DNA of 64,000 nt from Bactrocera neohumeralis (lineage: Eukaryota; Arthropoda; Insecta; Diptera; Tephritidae), in NCBI RefSeq assembly GCF_024586455.1, contig NW_026089624.1:25004069-25068068 (forward strand). Reading direction: 5' to 3'. Shown here one piece after another: positions 19,600 through 29,982 of this stretch (the stretch's first letter is position 1; each line of letters begins with the position of its first letter). The translations under genes were made by a program, and so were the position numbers. A model generated the notes under the pieces. It worked only from the letters and a program-made list of their open reading frames with translations. It had not been told where the DNA came from and did no database searches.

Positions 19600-20480
19600 C
19601 GGATTGGGTCACTGGAATGGGTTCAGTTAGATTTCCTACTGCTTTCAAAGATTTATATCTATGAGTGAGAAACGCGTCGAAAATTTTCTAGGAAGGTATT
19701 TCCGAGTTATCTTCTAGGGTGTCCTCAAATTGATGAAGTAGGGCTTTCGGTAGTTTCAATCCACATAAGAAGATTAAGATGGGGTCCCTGCTACTTGTGT
19801 CTATGTACACGTTGTGCAGATTAGTGAGACAATTGTTGACGGTCCTCCGAAGGTGTTTAATGACGCTTCCACTTTCTTGGGTTGCTTGGGGTAGGTTGAA
19901 TAAAATTTTCAACTACGCGTTGACCTGAACTCGTTTGTTTTCGCATTGGATTTCCAGGTCCCTCCATGCCATCAGGAAACCATCATTTGTTAAGGGTGCA
20001 TTTTTAACAATTACTCTTGCTTATCCTCGGGTTTTTTTGAATTAAATGGAACAGTCTTTCCACGTTGCTGATCTTGTGATTGTATACATACATATATAGC
20101 CGTAAACATGTCTCTGAATGAAGGCCAGGTTGCGAAATCTTCATAAAATATGTCCGTTTCACAAGGGGGTAGATGAATTGAGTCCTATGTCCCGCGATGT
20201 ATATTCCTCTGAAACTCGTTCCTTTATTATTGGGGTTCGGGTCTTGAGATCATCAATAGCTTGATTAATGGATCCTAATCAAATATAATTGATGATCTTA
20301 TTTTTTTTTTTTTTGATTTTTGCAAAGTCAATTGTTTCACCGGATTTTGGTGGGCATACCTCGTTGAGTTCAACTCTTTTTATTTCCAGAGTATAAATTG
20401 ACTCATCTTCGGGTTAGGTGTAGTAATGTTCCTCAATGTGTTCAAATAAATCTGAAATACAAATTTTTAACTCTACCATT
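19600..20480 (-). pseudogene. BEL/Pao Gag fragment, second locus
   Basis: Minus-strand frames read VELKICISDLFEHIEEHYYT (about 20480-20420), SETCLRLYMYVYNHKISNVERLF (about 20110-20050), and an open stretch 19912-19688 with ILFNLPQATQESGSVIKHL, NCLTNLHNVYIDTSS and DPILIFLCGLKLPKALLHQFE, then FDAFLTHRYKSL. The order matches the DUF1759-type Gag seen at 2319-3185 but diverges strongly, so it is another BEL family. Frameshifts are frequent. Confidence 0.75.
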
Positions 20481-21166
20481 ATTGATAAAAATTCACTTAA
20501 CTGGTCGTAACAATTAATTAAACTGAAATGAAATAAATAATAAATTTGAAAAAATACTTATTTATTTAAGTTTGAATTTTAATAAGTGAATAAGCAACGA
20601 ATTTATTTCTTTGTTTTATGTATATATTTTGTACCGCAAAATATGATAGGTGAAATTCCGACGAACGAAAAATTTCCTATAGTGTGGCTGATTGGGTTGT
20701 TGAATTTGTGTAAGTCCTGATGATCCAAATAATGATTAATTGGGTGGGTTTATTAAATTAAATTAAAATTATTAAGATTGCATAACAATGTAGAAGTATA
20801 TTTAAGTGAGTGTAATATATAATATGGGTCGGTTAGTAGATACAATTATATATTTATGTATGGGCTTATATAATTATACAACTTAAGGGTTATTTACAAA
20901 TATATATATAAATTTTAAATAAAACGTGATGTGGTTAATTTTTCCCGCGTTGATATGCTGATGCTGCTACCGTTGTTCTTGTTGTTGTTGTTGGCGCTGA
21001 TACCGCTGCTTTGGGTTTTTGCGACTGTATGTCTGTCCGCTGTGGTATTTCTTTTTATTGTGTCTTCATGTTCTTCGTCGTTATGTTGGCGCAGTTGAGT
21101 GTTTTTGGCATTGTCCTGTAGTTCGTATTTAGACGAGTTAGGAGGACAATGCAGGGATGTGTTCAT
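20481..21166 (-). pseudogene. Possible N-terminus of the second BEL Gag
   Basis: An 83-codon open stretch (21166-20915) reads MNTSLHCPPNSSKYELQ and later an Asn-rich run followed by SSISISTREKLTTS. Low-complexity, hydrophilic N-termini are common in BEL Gag, and the position upstream of the DUF1759-like pieces fits, but there is no diagnostic motif. The stretch between 20480 and 20915 is AT-rich without recognisable coding. Confidence 0.3.
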
Positions 21167-21625
21167 TTGGTATGAACAACAATAAAAAAAAATTAAAATT
21201 TAATTTAAAAAATTTACTTTTAAACTACTACTAAACTAACATGATTCTTAATAGCTATTTATGAATGTGAATACTTGCAAAGGAGTATGGAGTCATGTGT
21301 AGAAGTTCAAGCAAGTGAGGAAAGTTCTCTGATCGCCATTCACTTGGAAGTGGTCAGAAACGATTATTTTACTCAAGCAGCTCACGACTTCCGGTCTTCG
21401 ACCAAGCATCCTCTGGGTAGCCTAAGAACATCCGTTTGAAAGCGAGGGTTTGGGACCCACCACGTAAAAAACACACCCAATGAAAATAAACAAGACTCGA
21501 ATGAGAAACCCCCTCTTTGATGACGACCATGTCAACCGAATTAAGAATTATGATTGGGGGCAGGCACCTGAAATGTCCGGTCCTTTAATTGGGAAGATGC
21601 CGCTGCCCAGCTGGTTGATGACCTC

Positions 21626-22339
21626 GTGAAAATAAAGGCTGACATCACTGCCGTCCACGAAATGCGATGGACGGGACAAGGACTGAGACGAAAAGGTCCT
21701 TGTGGCATTTATTACAGTGGCCATATAAAGGTGTGCAAATTTAGTGTGAAATCCGTAGTGGGAGAGAGACTCCGTCGCCGAGTACTCTCATTCACTCCGG
21801 TGGGTGAACGTCTAGCCACAGTCCGCATCAAAGCGAGGCTCTTCACCATATCGCTGATTTGCGTCCACGCCTCGATGAAAGAGAAGAACAATGCGACGAT
21901 GAGCGCCTGGAGCGCACCTATGAGAGCAGCACCCGCCAAGATATCAAAATGGTGCTTGGCGACTTTAACGGCAGGGGGGGGCAAAGAAGGTATCTTTGGT
22001 ACTACGGTCGGTAAATTCAGCCACCACGACGAAACATCCTCAAATGGGTTGAGGCTGATTGACTTCACCGAGGCCCGAAGTATGGTTATCTCTAGTACTA
22101 GATTCCAGCATAAGAAAGATCTGGCTGTCCCGGATCGAAAAACCACCGACCAGATCGATCATGTTGTGATAAATGGAAGACACGTATCTAGTGTTTTAGA
22201 TGTGCGTGCGCTCCGAGGTCCTAAAATTTATTCGGACCACTATCTTGTTGCAGCACCCGCCTCTGTGCAGCAAAAAACGCACGTCAACAAACACAAGGAA
22301 GGCTCGACATCGAGAAGTTGCAATCACAACAGACAGTAG
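21626..22339 (+). pseudogene. RTE endonuclease, copy 2
   Basis: The frame carries ITAVHEMRW, where the usual Gln before the catalytic Glu is His, then HIKVCKFSVKSVVGERLRRR and LICVHAS. Around 21950-21990 the LGDFN motif is out of frame because of indels next to a G-run, and GKFSHHDETSSNGLRLIDF follows back in frame. DHYLVA at about 22236-22253 matches the terminal SDH motif, after which the frame is lost. Upstream the TWN motif region (about 21562-21580) is also shifted. Confidence 0.85.
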
Positions 22340-23781
22340 AACGATTTTCTACTCGACTTGCACTCCTGCTCTCTGAGAGTACTCGTCAACAACTCGGTAT
22401 AAGGGAACTTTGGGACGGCATTTTAAGCTCCATACGTACAGCTGCAACCGTAACGATTGCATTTCGGAAAATGCTAAAGAACAGCTGGCACGACGAGGAG
22501 TGCCGTGTCGCAGCGGAGAGAAAACAGGCTGCCTACCTCGCAACGTTACGATCGACCACTACACGTGCGAGATGGGATAGATACCGAGAGTTGAAGAGGG
22601 AAGCGAGACGCATTTGTAGACAGAAGAAGAAAGAGGCCAAAATGCGTGAGTACGAAGAGCTTGATAAGCTGGCCGACAGGGGTAATGCTCGAAAATTCTA
22701 CGAAAAAATGCGGCGGCTTACAGAAGGTTTCAAGACCGAAGCATACTCTTGTAGAACCCCCCAAGGTGATCTAGTGACCGATGCCCAGAGCATACTTAAA
22801 TTATGGAGGGAACACTTCTCCAGCCTGCTGAATGGCAGTGAACGCACAACGCCAGGAGAAGGCGAACCCGATTCCCCAATCGATGACGATGAAGCAGACG
22901 TTCCATTACCCGACCCTGAAGAAGTTCGAATAGCAATTGCCCGCCTGAAGAACAAAAAAGCGGCAGGGGCCGACGGATTGTCGGCCGAGCTATTCAAACA
23001 CGGCGGCGAAGAACTGATAAGGAGCATGCATCAGCTTCTTTGTAAAATATGGTCGAACGAAAGCATGCCCAACGATTGGAATTTAAGTGTGCTATGCCCA
23101 ATCCATAAAAAAGGAGACCCCACAATCTGCACCAACTACCGTGGGATCAGCCTCCTCAACATCGCATATAAGGTTCTATCGAGCGTATTGTGTGAAAGAT
23201 TAAAGCTCACCGTCAACAAACTGATTGGACCTTATCGGTGTGGCTTTAGACCTGGCAAATCAACAACCGACAAGATATTCACCATGCGCCAAATCTTGGA
23301 AAAGACCCGTGAAAGGAGAATCGACACACACCACCTCTTCGTCAATTTCAAAGCTGCTTTCGACAGCACGAAAAGGAGCTGTCTTTTTGCCGCGATATCT
23401 GAATTTGGTATCCCCGCAAAACTAATACGGCTGTGTAAACTGACGTTGAGTAACACGCAAAGCTCCGTCAGGATCGGGAAGGACTTCTCCGAGCCGTTCG
23501 ATACCAAACGAGGTTTCAGACAAGGCGATTCCCTATCGTACGACTTTTTCAACCTGCTTCCTGTTCGAGCCGCAGAACTAAATAGGGAAGGTACCATCTT
23601 CTATAAGAGTGTACAGCTGCTGGCGTATGCCGATGATATTGATATCATCGGCCTCAACACCTGCGCCGTTAGTTCTGCTTTCTCCAGGCTGGACAAGGAA
23701 GCAAAAGAAATGGGTCTGGCAGTGAACGAGGGCAAGACGAAATATCACCTGTCATCAAACAAAGAGCCGTCGCGCTCGTGA
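22318..23781 (+). CDS. RTE reverse transcriptase ORF, copy 2 (motif A Asp to Asn)
   Basis: The longest frame in the window, 487 codons, opening at a TTG within the endonuclease/RT linker rather than at a true start. Order: basic linker (RDRYRELKREARRICRQKK), NARKFYEKMRRLTEG, the RT entry KKAAGADGLSAELFKHGG, PIHKKGDPTICTNYRGISLL, GFRPGKSTTDKIF, motif A as FVNFKAAFDS (Asn 343 in place of the catalytic Asp), RGFRQGDSLS, and motif C LLAYADDIDIIG (YADD from residue 437). Eight or so residues of the LLEKIVRAA stretch are missing at about 23560. It ends at a TGA where related copies continue, and the C-terminus follows in other frames. Confidence 0.9.
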   Translation: MQSQQTVERFSTRLALLLSESTRQQLGIRELWDGILSSIRTAATVTIAFRKMLKNSWHDEECRVAAERKQAAYLATLRSTTTRARWDRYRELKREARRICRQKKKEAKMREYEELDKLADRGNARKFYEKMRRLTEGFKTEAYSCRTPQGDLVTDAQSILKLWREHFSSLLNGSERTTPGEGEPDSPIDDDEADVPLPDPEEVRIAIARLKNKKAAGADGLSAELFKHGGEELIRSMHQLLCKIWSNESMPNDWNLSVLCPIHKKGDPTICTNYRGISLLNIAYKVLSSVLCERLKLTVNKLIGPYRCGFRPGKSTTDKIFTMRQILEKTRERRIDTHHLFVNFKAAFDSTKRSCLFAAISEFGIPAKLIRLCKLTLSNTQSSVRIGKDFSEPFDTKRGFRQGDSLSYDFFNLLPVRAAELNREGTIFYKSVQLLAYADDIDIIGLNTCAVSSAFSRLDKEAKEMGLAVNEGKTKYHLSSNKEPSRS

Positions 23782-23937
23782 CTTGGCACTCATGTCACTG
23801 TTGACAGTCAAAACTTTGAAGTTGTAGATAATTTCGTCTATATTGGAATCAATGTAAACACCACCAACAATGTCAGCCTGAAAATCCAACGCAGGACGAC
23901 TCTTGCCAACAGGTGCTTCTTCAGACTAAGTAGGCAA

Positions 23938-24420
23938 TTGAGAAGTAAAGACCTCTCTCGACGAACAAAAACCAAACTCTATAAGTCACTCATTATTACC
24001 GTCCTGCTATATGATGCAGAGGCATGGACGATGATAACAACTGATGAGTCGACGTTGCGAGTTTTCGAGAGAAAAGTTCTGCGAAAGATTTATAGTGCTT
24101 TGCGCTTTGGCCACGGCGAATATCGCATTCGATGGAATGATGAGCTGTATGGGATATACGACGACATTGACATAGTTCAGCGAATTAAAAGACAGCGGCT
24201 ACGCTGGCTAGATCATGTTGCCGAATGGACGTAAACACTCCAGCTCTGAAAGCATTCAACGCAGTACCCGCCGGGGGAAGAGGAGAAAGAGGAAGACCTT
24301 CTCTCTGTCGGAAGGACCAGGTGGAGAAGGACCTGGCTTCGCTTGGAATATCTAATTGGCGCCACGAAGCGAAAAAAAAGAAACTACTGGCGCGGTGTTG
24401 TTAACTGGGATGTAATCGCG
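23938..24420 (+). pseudogene. RTE ORF C-terminal region, copy 2
   Basis: Open from 23938 to 24234 with SRRTKTKLYKSLIITVLLYDAEAW, STLRVFERKVLRKIY and EYRIRWNDELYGIYDDIDIVQRI, ending at a premature TAA just after VAEWT. Diverged remains of GRGRPPLRWKDQ and ISNWR follow in another frame before the AAG tail. Confidence 0.82.
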
Positions 24421-24453
24421 TAAGCAGTGTCTATGCCAATAAAGAAGAAGAAG

Positions 24454-24712
24454 CATACTTGTAAATGCAGCTATTTTATTTATATAAAACAATAATAATT
24501 AAAGTGAATCTATCTTAACATTTTCATATTTACTGAGAAAGAGATCCACTGTTTTTAATTTTATTAATGCCTTTTTGCACACTTTTTCATCGCAGTTATA
24601 CAGCCACACCAACTTGTCGCTTAATAGTGACTGCACACTTTTTCAATCAACCCCTTGATAGATTTTATGTTGAAGATGATGGCCACTTAAAAGTGTAGAA
24701 TTATCTATATAT
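24454..24712. other. No gene seen
   Basis: AT-rich non-coding stretch between the RTE copy 2 tail and the mariner-like element. It contains two imperfect copies of a TGCACACTTTTTCA motif about 55-60 bases apart (about 24575 and 24632). Nothing else recognised. Confidence 0.5.
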
Positions 24713-25230
24713 CGGGTGATTTTTTAAGAGCTTGATAACTTTTTTTAAAAAAAAAACGCATAAAATTTGCAAAATCTCATCGGTTCTTTATTTGAAACGT
24801 TAGATTGGTTCATGACATTTACTTTTTGAAGATAATTTCATTTAAATGTTGACCGCGGCTGCGTCTTAGGTGGTCCATTCGGAAAGTCCAATTTTGGGCA
24901 ACTTTTTCGAGCATTTCGGCCGGAATAGCCCGAATTTCTTCGGAAATGTTGTCTTCCAAAGCTGGAATAGTTGCTGGCTTATTTCTGTAGACTTTAGACT
25001 TGACGTAGCCCCACAAAAAATAGTCTAAAGGCGTTAAATCGCATGATCTTGGACTTTCCGAATGGACCACCTAAGACGCAGTCGCGGTCAACATTTAAAT
25101 GAAATTATCTTCAAAAAGTAAATGTCATGAACCAATCTAACGTTTCAAATAAAGAACCGATGAGATTTTGCAAATTTTATGCGTTTTTTTTTTTTTTAAA
25201 AAAGTTATCAAGCTCTTAAAAAATCACCCG
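24713..25230 (-). mobile_element. Fold-back derivative of a mariner-like transposon
   Basis: Both ends carry the same about 175-bp sequence in inverted orientation (24713 to about 24890 and about 25052-25230), starting CGGGTGATTTTTTAAGAGC and including the terminal repeat, 3' UTR and last codons of a transposase gene. It is flanked by TATAT/ATATA, compatible with TA-targeted Tc1/mariner insertion. The centre holds the C-terminal part of the transposase. The left part of an ordinary element has been replaced by an inverted copy of the right end. Confidence 0.8.
24819..25070 (-). pseudogene. Mariner-like transposase C-terminus
   Basis: Reads RSCDLTPLDYFLWGYVKSKVY, then PATIPALEDNISEEIRAIPAEMLE and NWTFRMDHLRRSRGQHLNEIIFK, the terminal region of a mariner/Tc1-superfamily transposase; the Asp of DLTPLDYFLWG region lies near the third catalytic position. 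The first residues (MVHSES) are not native: they are translated from the inverted right arm. The upstream two thirds, including the first catalytic acidic residues, are missing. Confidence 0.8.
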
Positions 25231-25231
25231 A

Positions 25232-25607
25232 TATATTCATTAGGCTGTTTTTTTTTTTTTAACTATTCATGTTTTCGATTCTATTATGAAATTACCTTCG
25301 AAATACGCGAAAAAGAATTCCCTGAAAATTTGAGCCCTTAATATTAATATTAAGCACTAAACCAAAGCATGTAAAAATTTTGAAAATACACGACAATCGT
25401 GATTTTTTATTTTTAAACTTCTATAGCTCCGAGGCATTTTATGGCATCGTTTTGACTTTAGACCCATATTCCTCAGAATTGAATACTCTACAAAAGCGCC
25501 CATTGTAACAAAGTTGAAATTCACACCGGCGAGGTAGTACCTTAAATACAAAGCCGAATATCTCGAGAAGTATTAGTGATAGCGATTTTGACCTCCAACC
25601 TTTTTTA
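25232..25607. other. MITE half-copy and unassigned AT-rich sequence
   Basis: 25232-25355 is the inverse of the repeat at about 29860-29981, ending in the palindrome CTTAATATTAATATTAAG. From 25356 to 25607 nothing is recognised; open stretches on the minus strand there have no family resemblance. Confidence 0.4.
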
Positions 25608-27697
25608 TCTATATACGTATTTAAAAATGAATCGCCAAAATGTGTTGCTAAGCGCATAACTCAACAACACCTGCACCAATTTGGCCAATTCTTTTTGCTA
25701 AGTGTTCGTTGAGGCTCAAAGATGGTTTTTACGGCGAGAAAAATTTGAATAATTGCCGGAAAACCCCTAAAAACATTCCTTTACTATTTCCTATACAAAC
25801 GAATGAATGTTTGTTTGTTAATAACGGCTCGAGAACGGCTGAACCAATCTTGATGAAAGTTTCAGAGGTTTTTCACTGTGGATCGGGGAAGGTTTAGAAA
25901 TAAAAAATCCGTATGCCTTTCGTAAGGAAAAGTTGGAAAATTGGACAATTCCAAAAGTAACTTTTTTCACATAAAATTTTTTTTCAATACTTTTGTTTTA
26001 GTTTTTATTTATTTGAGTCGTTCAAATTTGTCGTTTGCTTTCTCTATTCCGGATATTCAAAAAAAAAAATTATGGAAAATTATTCAGTGAAAACTTTATG
26101 TGTGTTTCACTCAAAGTGATCAATTACAGATTGAAATTTGTTACGATGCCATAAAGAAGTCGCTCTAATGTCGGTCGGCGTTCTTTTTGGCATCAACATA
26201 CATTGGCAGCCCAGGGCACATGATCGAGTACTCCCAGGATGCGGTAAATCAGCAAGCGATCGTCACGATGTCAGAGCACGACTTTTCAAACAACAGTTAC
26301 AGTTACAGTAGAGGTTTGCCGCACGCACACATTCTTCTTTGGATGGTGGATGGTGTTACACCAGATCAAATTGATGAAATCATTTCTGCGGAAATTCCTG
26401 ATGCAGGGAAAGATTCAGTATTATACGAAGTGATGAAAACCAATATGGTTCATAGACCTTGCGGACTCCACAATCCCACTTCTGTTTGAATTTCTGAGAA
26501 TAAATGAAACACTATCCAAGTTTTCTTTCGGAAACGCAAACGGGAAATGATGGATGTTCACTGTATCGGTGTAGCTCACCAGACGACAATGGCAGAGCAT
26601 TTAGCATTCAACTTAGAGGTGTGAATAACGGAGTTGACAAGTCGACATTATTGTCTAACTCACATTCAAAACTCGTATCAATGTTGAGTATTGCAGTTTG
26701 GTGAAATCGATCGAATACGTTTGCAAAAACGTCATCAAAGAAAGCAACATGGCGGTTATTGGCCTTAAACGATACGGTTGATATGTGAACTGCAATAAAG
26801 CGCTTTGTAGGATCTTTACTTTTGCAATTCATGAACGTTATCTGACTATTGTGCGTCTCGCAGTTAATTTGAAAAATGCAGTATAGCCAGTGGAAACACC
26901 TCCAGCAACAAAATTAACATTTACGAGTTTTTTCTTAACTTTCGTGTGATCCGTTTGCGAAAACAATGCTCTATTCGGAAATACCTTGATACTATACATG
27001 GAATGCATCGACGAAGAAATAGTTACGCAAAAAGCAAGGCCAACCAGTAGAGGGACATCCAGGTGTGTTCTTCAACTAATGCATTAGGACGAATTTACAC
27101 AATCCACCCGAAAAACGACAACTGCTTCTACCTTCGGTTGCTATTGATTAATGTACGCGGTTCCTCTTCATTTGAGTTTTTGCGTATTGTGAAGGGTACG
27201 GAGTGTGCAAGTTTTGGAGAAGCAAACCAGCAATTACAATTGCGAGAACATAATAATCACTGGAATCAAACGACGTGCGATGCGATAGCTACTCGAATAC
27301 AAATGAAGGTCGCACACTTTTCACGATGAGCATTTTGACATATCAGCCTTCAAACCCGCTTCAATTATGGGTTACCCACAAAAATGGCATTGCCGAAGAC
27401 ATTTTATATCGTATTCCGTTTCCAGTGAATATGTCATTTGAGATGACAATCAACAGGACACAAGGATAGTCACATAGTACGTGGCATAAATTTGGAAATG
27501 CTATGTTTTTCACACGGCCAGATATACGTGACGTGAGTCCGAGTTGGAAAACCATCTTCTCTGTGCTCCGGAACAAAAACCAAAAAATGTTCTTTATCAA
27601 GCTGCGTTACATTGACAAAAAAAAATGAAATGATTCAACTTTGTTTTCAATTCAAAACACATAATTTCACGCAGGGCAATGGCTGCGGGATCAGCTT
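25608..27697 (+). mobile_element. Helitron, 5' end complete, 3' end cut by RTE copy 3
   Basis: The 5' end is TCTATATACG after host A (25607), followed by ATGAATCGCCAAAATGTG, as in the copy at 29983. Rep fragments at 26312-26700 include GLPHAHILLWM (HUH motif) and degraded SPDDNGRAFSIQ. The region around 26690-26760 corresponds to the catalytic tyrosine motif (related copies: KYVCKYVTKG). 27120-27330 has RLLLINVRGSSSFEFLRIVKG, and 27361-27600 the helicase end. The 3' hairpin (ACGCAGGGCAATGGCTGCG) is present at about 27671-27689, but the sequence breaks at ATCAGCT, one step before the expected CTAG. Confidence 0.88.
26312..26700 (+). pseudogene. Helitron Rep fragment
   Basis: Frames around 26187-26489 and 26504-26704 encode GLPHAHILLWMVDGVTPDQIDEIIS, then HYPSFLSETQTGNDG and SLYRCSSPDDNGRAFSIQLRGVNN. 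HAH is the HUH metal ligand pair. A TGA at 26487-26489 splits the domain. Compared with the Helitron at 240-491 this copy has WMVDGV instead of WMRMVI, as in the minus-strand copy near 61420, so two sequence types are present. Confidence 0.8.
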
Positions 27698-29827
27698 CTT
27701 CTTCTTCTTTACTGGCATAGACACCGCTTACGCGATTACAGCCCAGTTAACAACACCGCACCAGTAGTTTCTTCTTTTCGCTTCGTGGCGCCAATTGGAT
27801 ATTCCAAGTCCTTCTCCACTTGGTCCTTCCAACGGAGTGGAGGTCTTCCTCTTCCTCTGCTTTCCCCGGCGGGTACTGCGTTGAATGATTTCAGAGCTGG
27901 AATGTTTTCGTCCATTTGGACAACATGACCTAGCCACCGTAGCCGCTGTCTTTTAATTCGCTGAACTATGTCAATGTCGTCGTATATCCCGTACAGCTCA
28001 TCGTTCCATTGAATGCGATATTCGCCGTGGCCAACGCGCAAAGGACCATAAATCTTTCGCAGAACTTTTCTCTCGAAAATTCGCAACGTCGAGTCATCAG
28101 TTGTTGTCATCGTCCATGCTTCTGCACCATATAGCAGGACGGGAATTATGAGTGACTTATAGAGTTTGGTTTTGTTTGTCGAGAGAGGGCTTTACTCCTC
28201 AATTGTCTACTCAGTCCGAAGTAGCACCTGTTGGCAGGAGTTATCCTGCGTGGGAATTCTAGGCTGACATTGTTGGCGGTGTTTACGCTGGTTCCAAGAT
28301 AGACGAAATTATCTACGACTTCAAAGCTATGACTGTCAACAATGACGTGAGACCCAAGTCGCGAGTGCGACGACTGTTTGTTTGATAACAGGAGATATTT
28401 CGTCTTGCCTATTCATGCAAATGGGTCTGGCATTCATTGTCCAGTCTGGAGAAAGCAGAACTAACCGCGCGGGTGTTGAGGCCGATGTTATTGATCAATA
28501 TCATCGGCATATGTTGGCATGCTTTCGTCCGTGTTTGAATAGCTCGGCCTGCAATCCGTCGGCCCTCGCCGCTTTGTTGTTCTTCAAGCGGGTAATTGCT
28601 ATTCGAACTTCTTCATGGTCGGGCAATGGAGCGTCTGCTCCATCGTCAGCGATTGGGGAATCGGGTTCGCCTTCTCCTGGTGCTGTACGTTCACGTTCAC
28701 TGCTCCGGTCTTGAAACCTGCTGTAAGCCGCCGCATTTTTTCGTAGAATTTTCGAGCATTACTCCTGTCGGCCAACTTATCAAGCTCTTCCTACTTACGC
28801 TTTTCGGCCTTTTTCTTTTTCTGTCTGCAAAGGTGTCTCGCTACCCTCTTCAACTCTCGGTATCTATCCCATCCCGCACGTGTTGTGGTCGATCGTAACG
28901 TTGCGAGGTAGGCAGTCTGTTTTCTCTCCGCTGCGACTCGTCACTCCTCGTCTTACCAGCTGTTCTTTTGCATTTTGCGAAAAGCAATGGTTTCGGTAGC
29001 AGCTGTACGTGATACTGGACGTAAGGAGTTTGAAATGCCGTCCCACAGTTCCTTATACCGAGTTGTTGACGAGTGCTCTCAGAGAGCAGGAGTGCAAGCC
29101 GAGTAGAAAATCGTGCTGCTGTCTGTTGTGATTGCAGCTTCTCGACGTCGAACCTTCCTTGTGTTTGTTGACGTGCGTTTTTTGCTGCACAGAGGCGGGT
29201 GTGAATCTTGGCTGCAACAAGATAGTTGTCCGAGTAAATTTTAGGACCCTGGGAGCGCACGCGCATCTAAAACACTGGAGACGTGTCTTCCGTCTATCAC
29301 AACATGATTGTTAGTGGTTTTTCGATCCGGAGACAGCCAGGTAGCTTGATGAATCTTGTTATGCATCTCTGATTTTGGCATCGTGGCGGGGGAAGCTCTC
29401 ATAGGTGTGCTCCAAGCGCTCATAGAAGGCGTCTTTGGTCATATCGTCCTTCTCTTCCGTCGGGGCGTGGGCGCAAATCAGCGATATGTTGAAGAACCTC
29501 ACTTTGATGCGGATTGTGGATAGACGTTCATTCACCGGAGTGAATGATAGGACTCGGAGACGGAGTCTCTCTCCTACCACGAATCCAACACCAAACTTGC
29601 GCTCCTTTATATGGCCACTGTAGTAAAGGCCAGAAGGACCTACTCGTCTCTGTCCTTGCCCGTCCATCGCATTTCTTGGACGGCGGAGATGTCAGCCTTT
29701 ATTTTCACGAGGACATCAACCAGCTGGGTAGCGGCACCTTCCCAATTAAGGGACCGGACATTCCAGGTACATGCCTTTATTTCGTAGTCCTTATTTCGTT
29801 TGCCATGGTCGTCATCAAAAGGGGGGT
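27698..29827 (-). mobile_element. RTE-type LINE, copy 3, RT core deleted
   Basis: Minus-strand copy with the AAG tail at 27698-27712 abutting the Helitron 3' hairpin. C-terminal sequence (28110-27736) is well preserved: STLRIFERKVLRKIYGPLRVGHG, RLRWLGHVVQMDENIPAL, RGRGRPPLRWKDQVEKDLE. At about 28480-28500 the frame jumps from the region after YADD to the RT entry, so about 0.6-0.7 kb holding motifs A to C is gone. Endonuclease pieces lie at 28850-29667, with another deletion near 29350-29370 that removes the LGDFN region. The 5' UTR is missing. Confidence 0.85.
29359..29820 (-). pseudogene. RTE endonuclease N-terminal part, copy 3
   Basis: Reads GQGQRRVGPSGLYYSGHIKERKF, VGERLRLRVLSFTPVNERL and NISLICAHAPTEEKDD, close to copy 1. 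The TWNVRTLN and QEMRW region is present upstream at about 29670-29770 in a shifted frame. It ends abruptly near 29359, where about 130 bp including the LGDFN motif are deleted. Confidence 0.75.
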
Positions 29828-29982
29828 CGTTTCAAAGGAACATATTTACATGCCTTGGTCCAGTACTTAATGTTAATATCAAGGGCTCAAATTTTCATAA
29901 AATTTTCTTAGGGTATTTCCAAGGTAATTTCATGATGGGATTGAAAAAAATGAATAGTTCAAAAAAAAACAAAACACCCTAA
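29828..29982. repeat. MITE half-copy
   Basis: Sequence from about 29865 (TTAATGTTAATATCAAGGGCTC) to 29981 (AAAACACCCTAA) is the diverged inverse of 25232-25355. It ends exactly at the 5' terminus of the next Helitron. Confidence 0.4.

Larger units (their letters stand above)
21282..24453 (+). mobile_element. RTE-type LINE, copy 2, full length
   Basis: Complete in outline: 5' start GGAGTATGGAGTCATG, 5' UTR, endonuclease, RT, C-terminal domain, and AAG tail at about 24441-24453. The 3172-bp length fits the RTE clade. An 11-bp target duplication with one mismatch flanks it (21271-21281 and 24455-24465). Several frameshifts and one catalytic substitution make it inactive. Confidence 0.88.

Noticed and set aside
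22546..23597. Minus-strand open stretches overlapping RTE copy 2
   Set aside because: Antisense shadows of the RT frame; the same shadows recur at the other RTE copies in identical relative positions.
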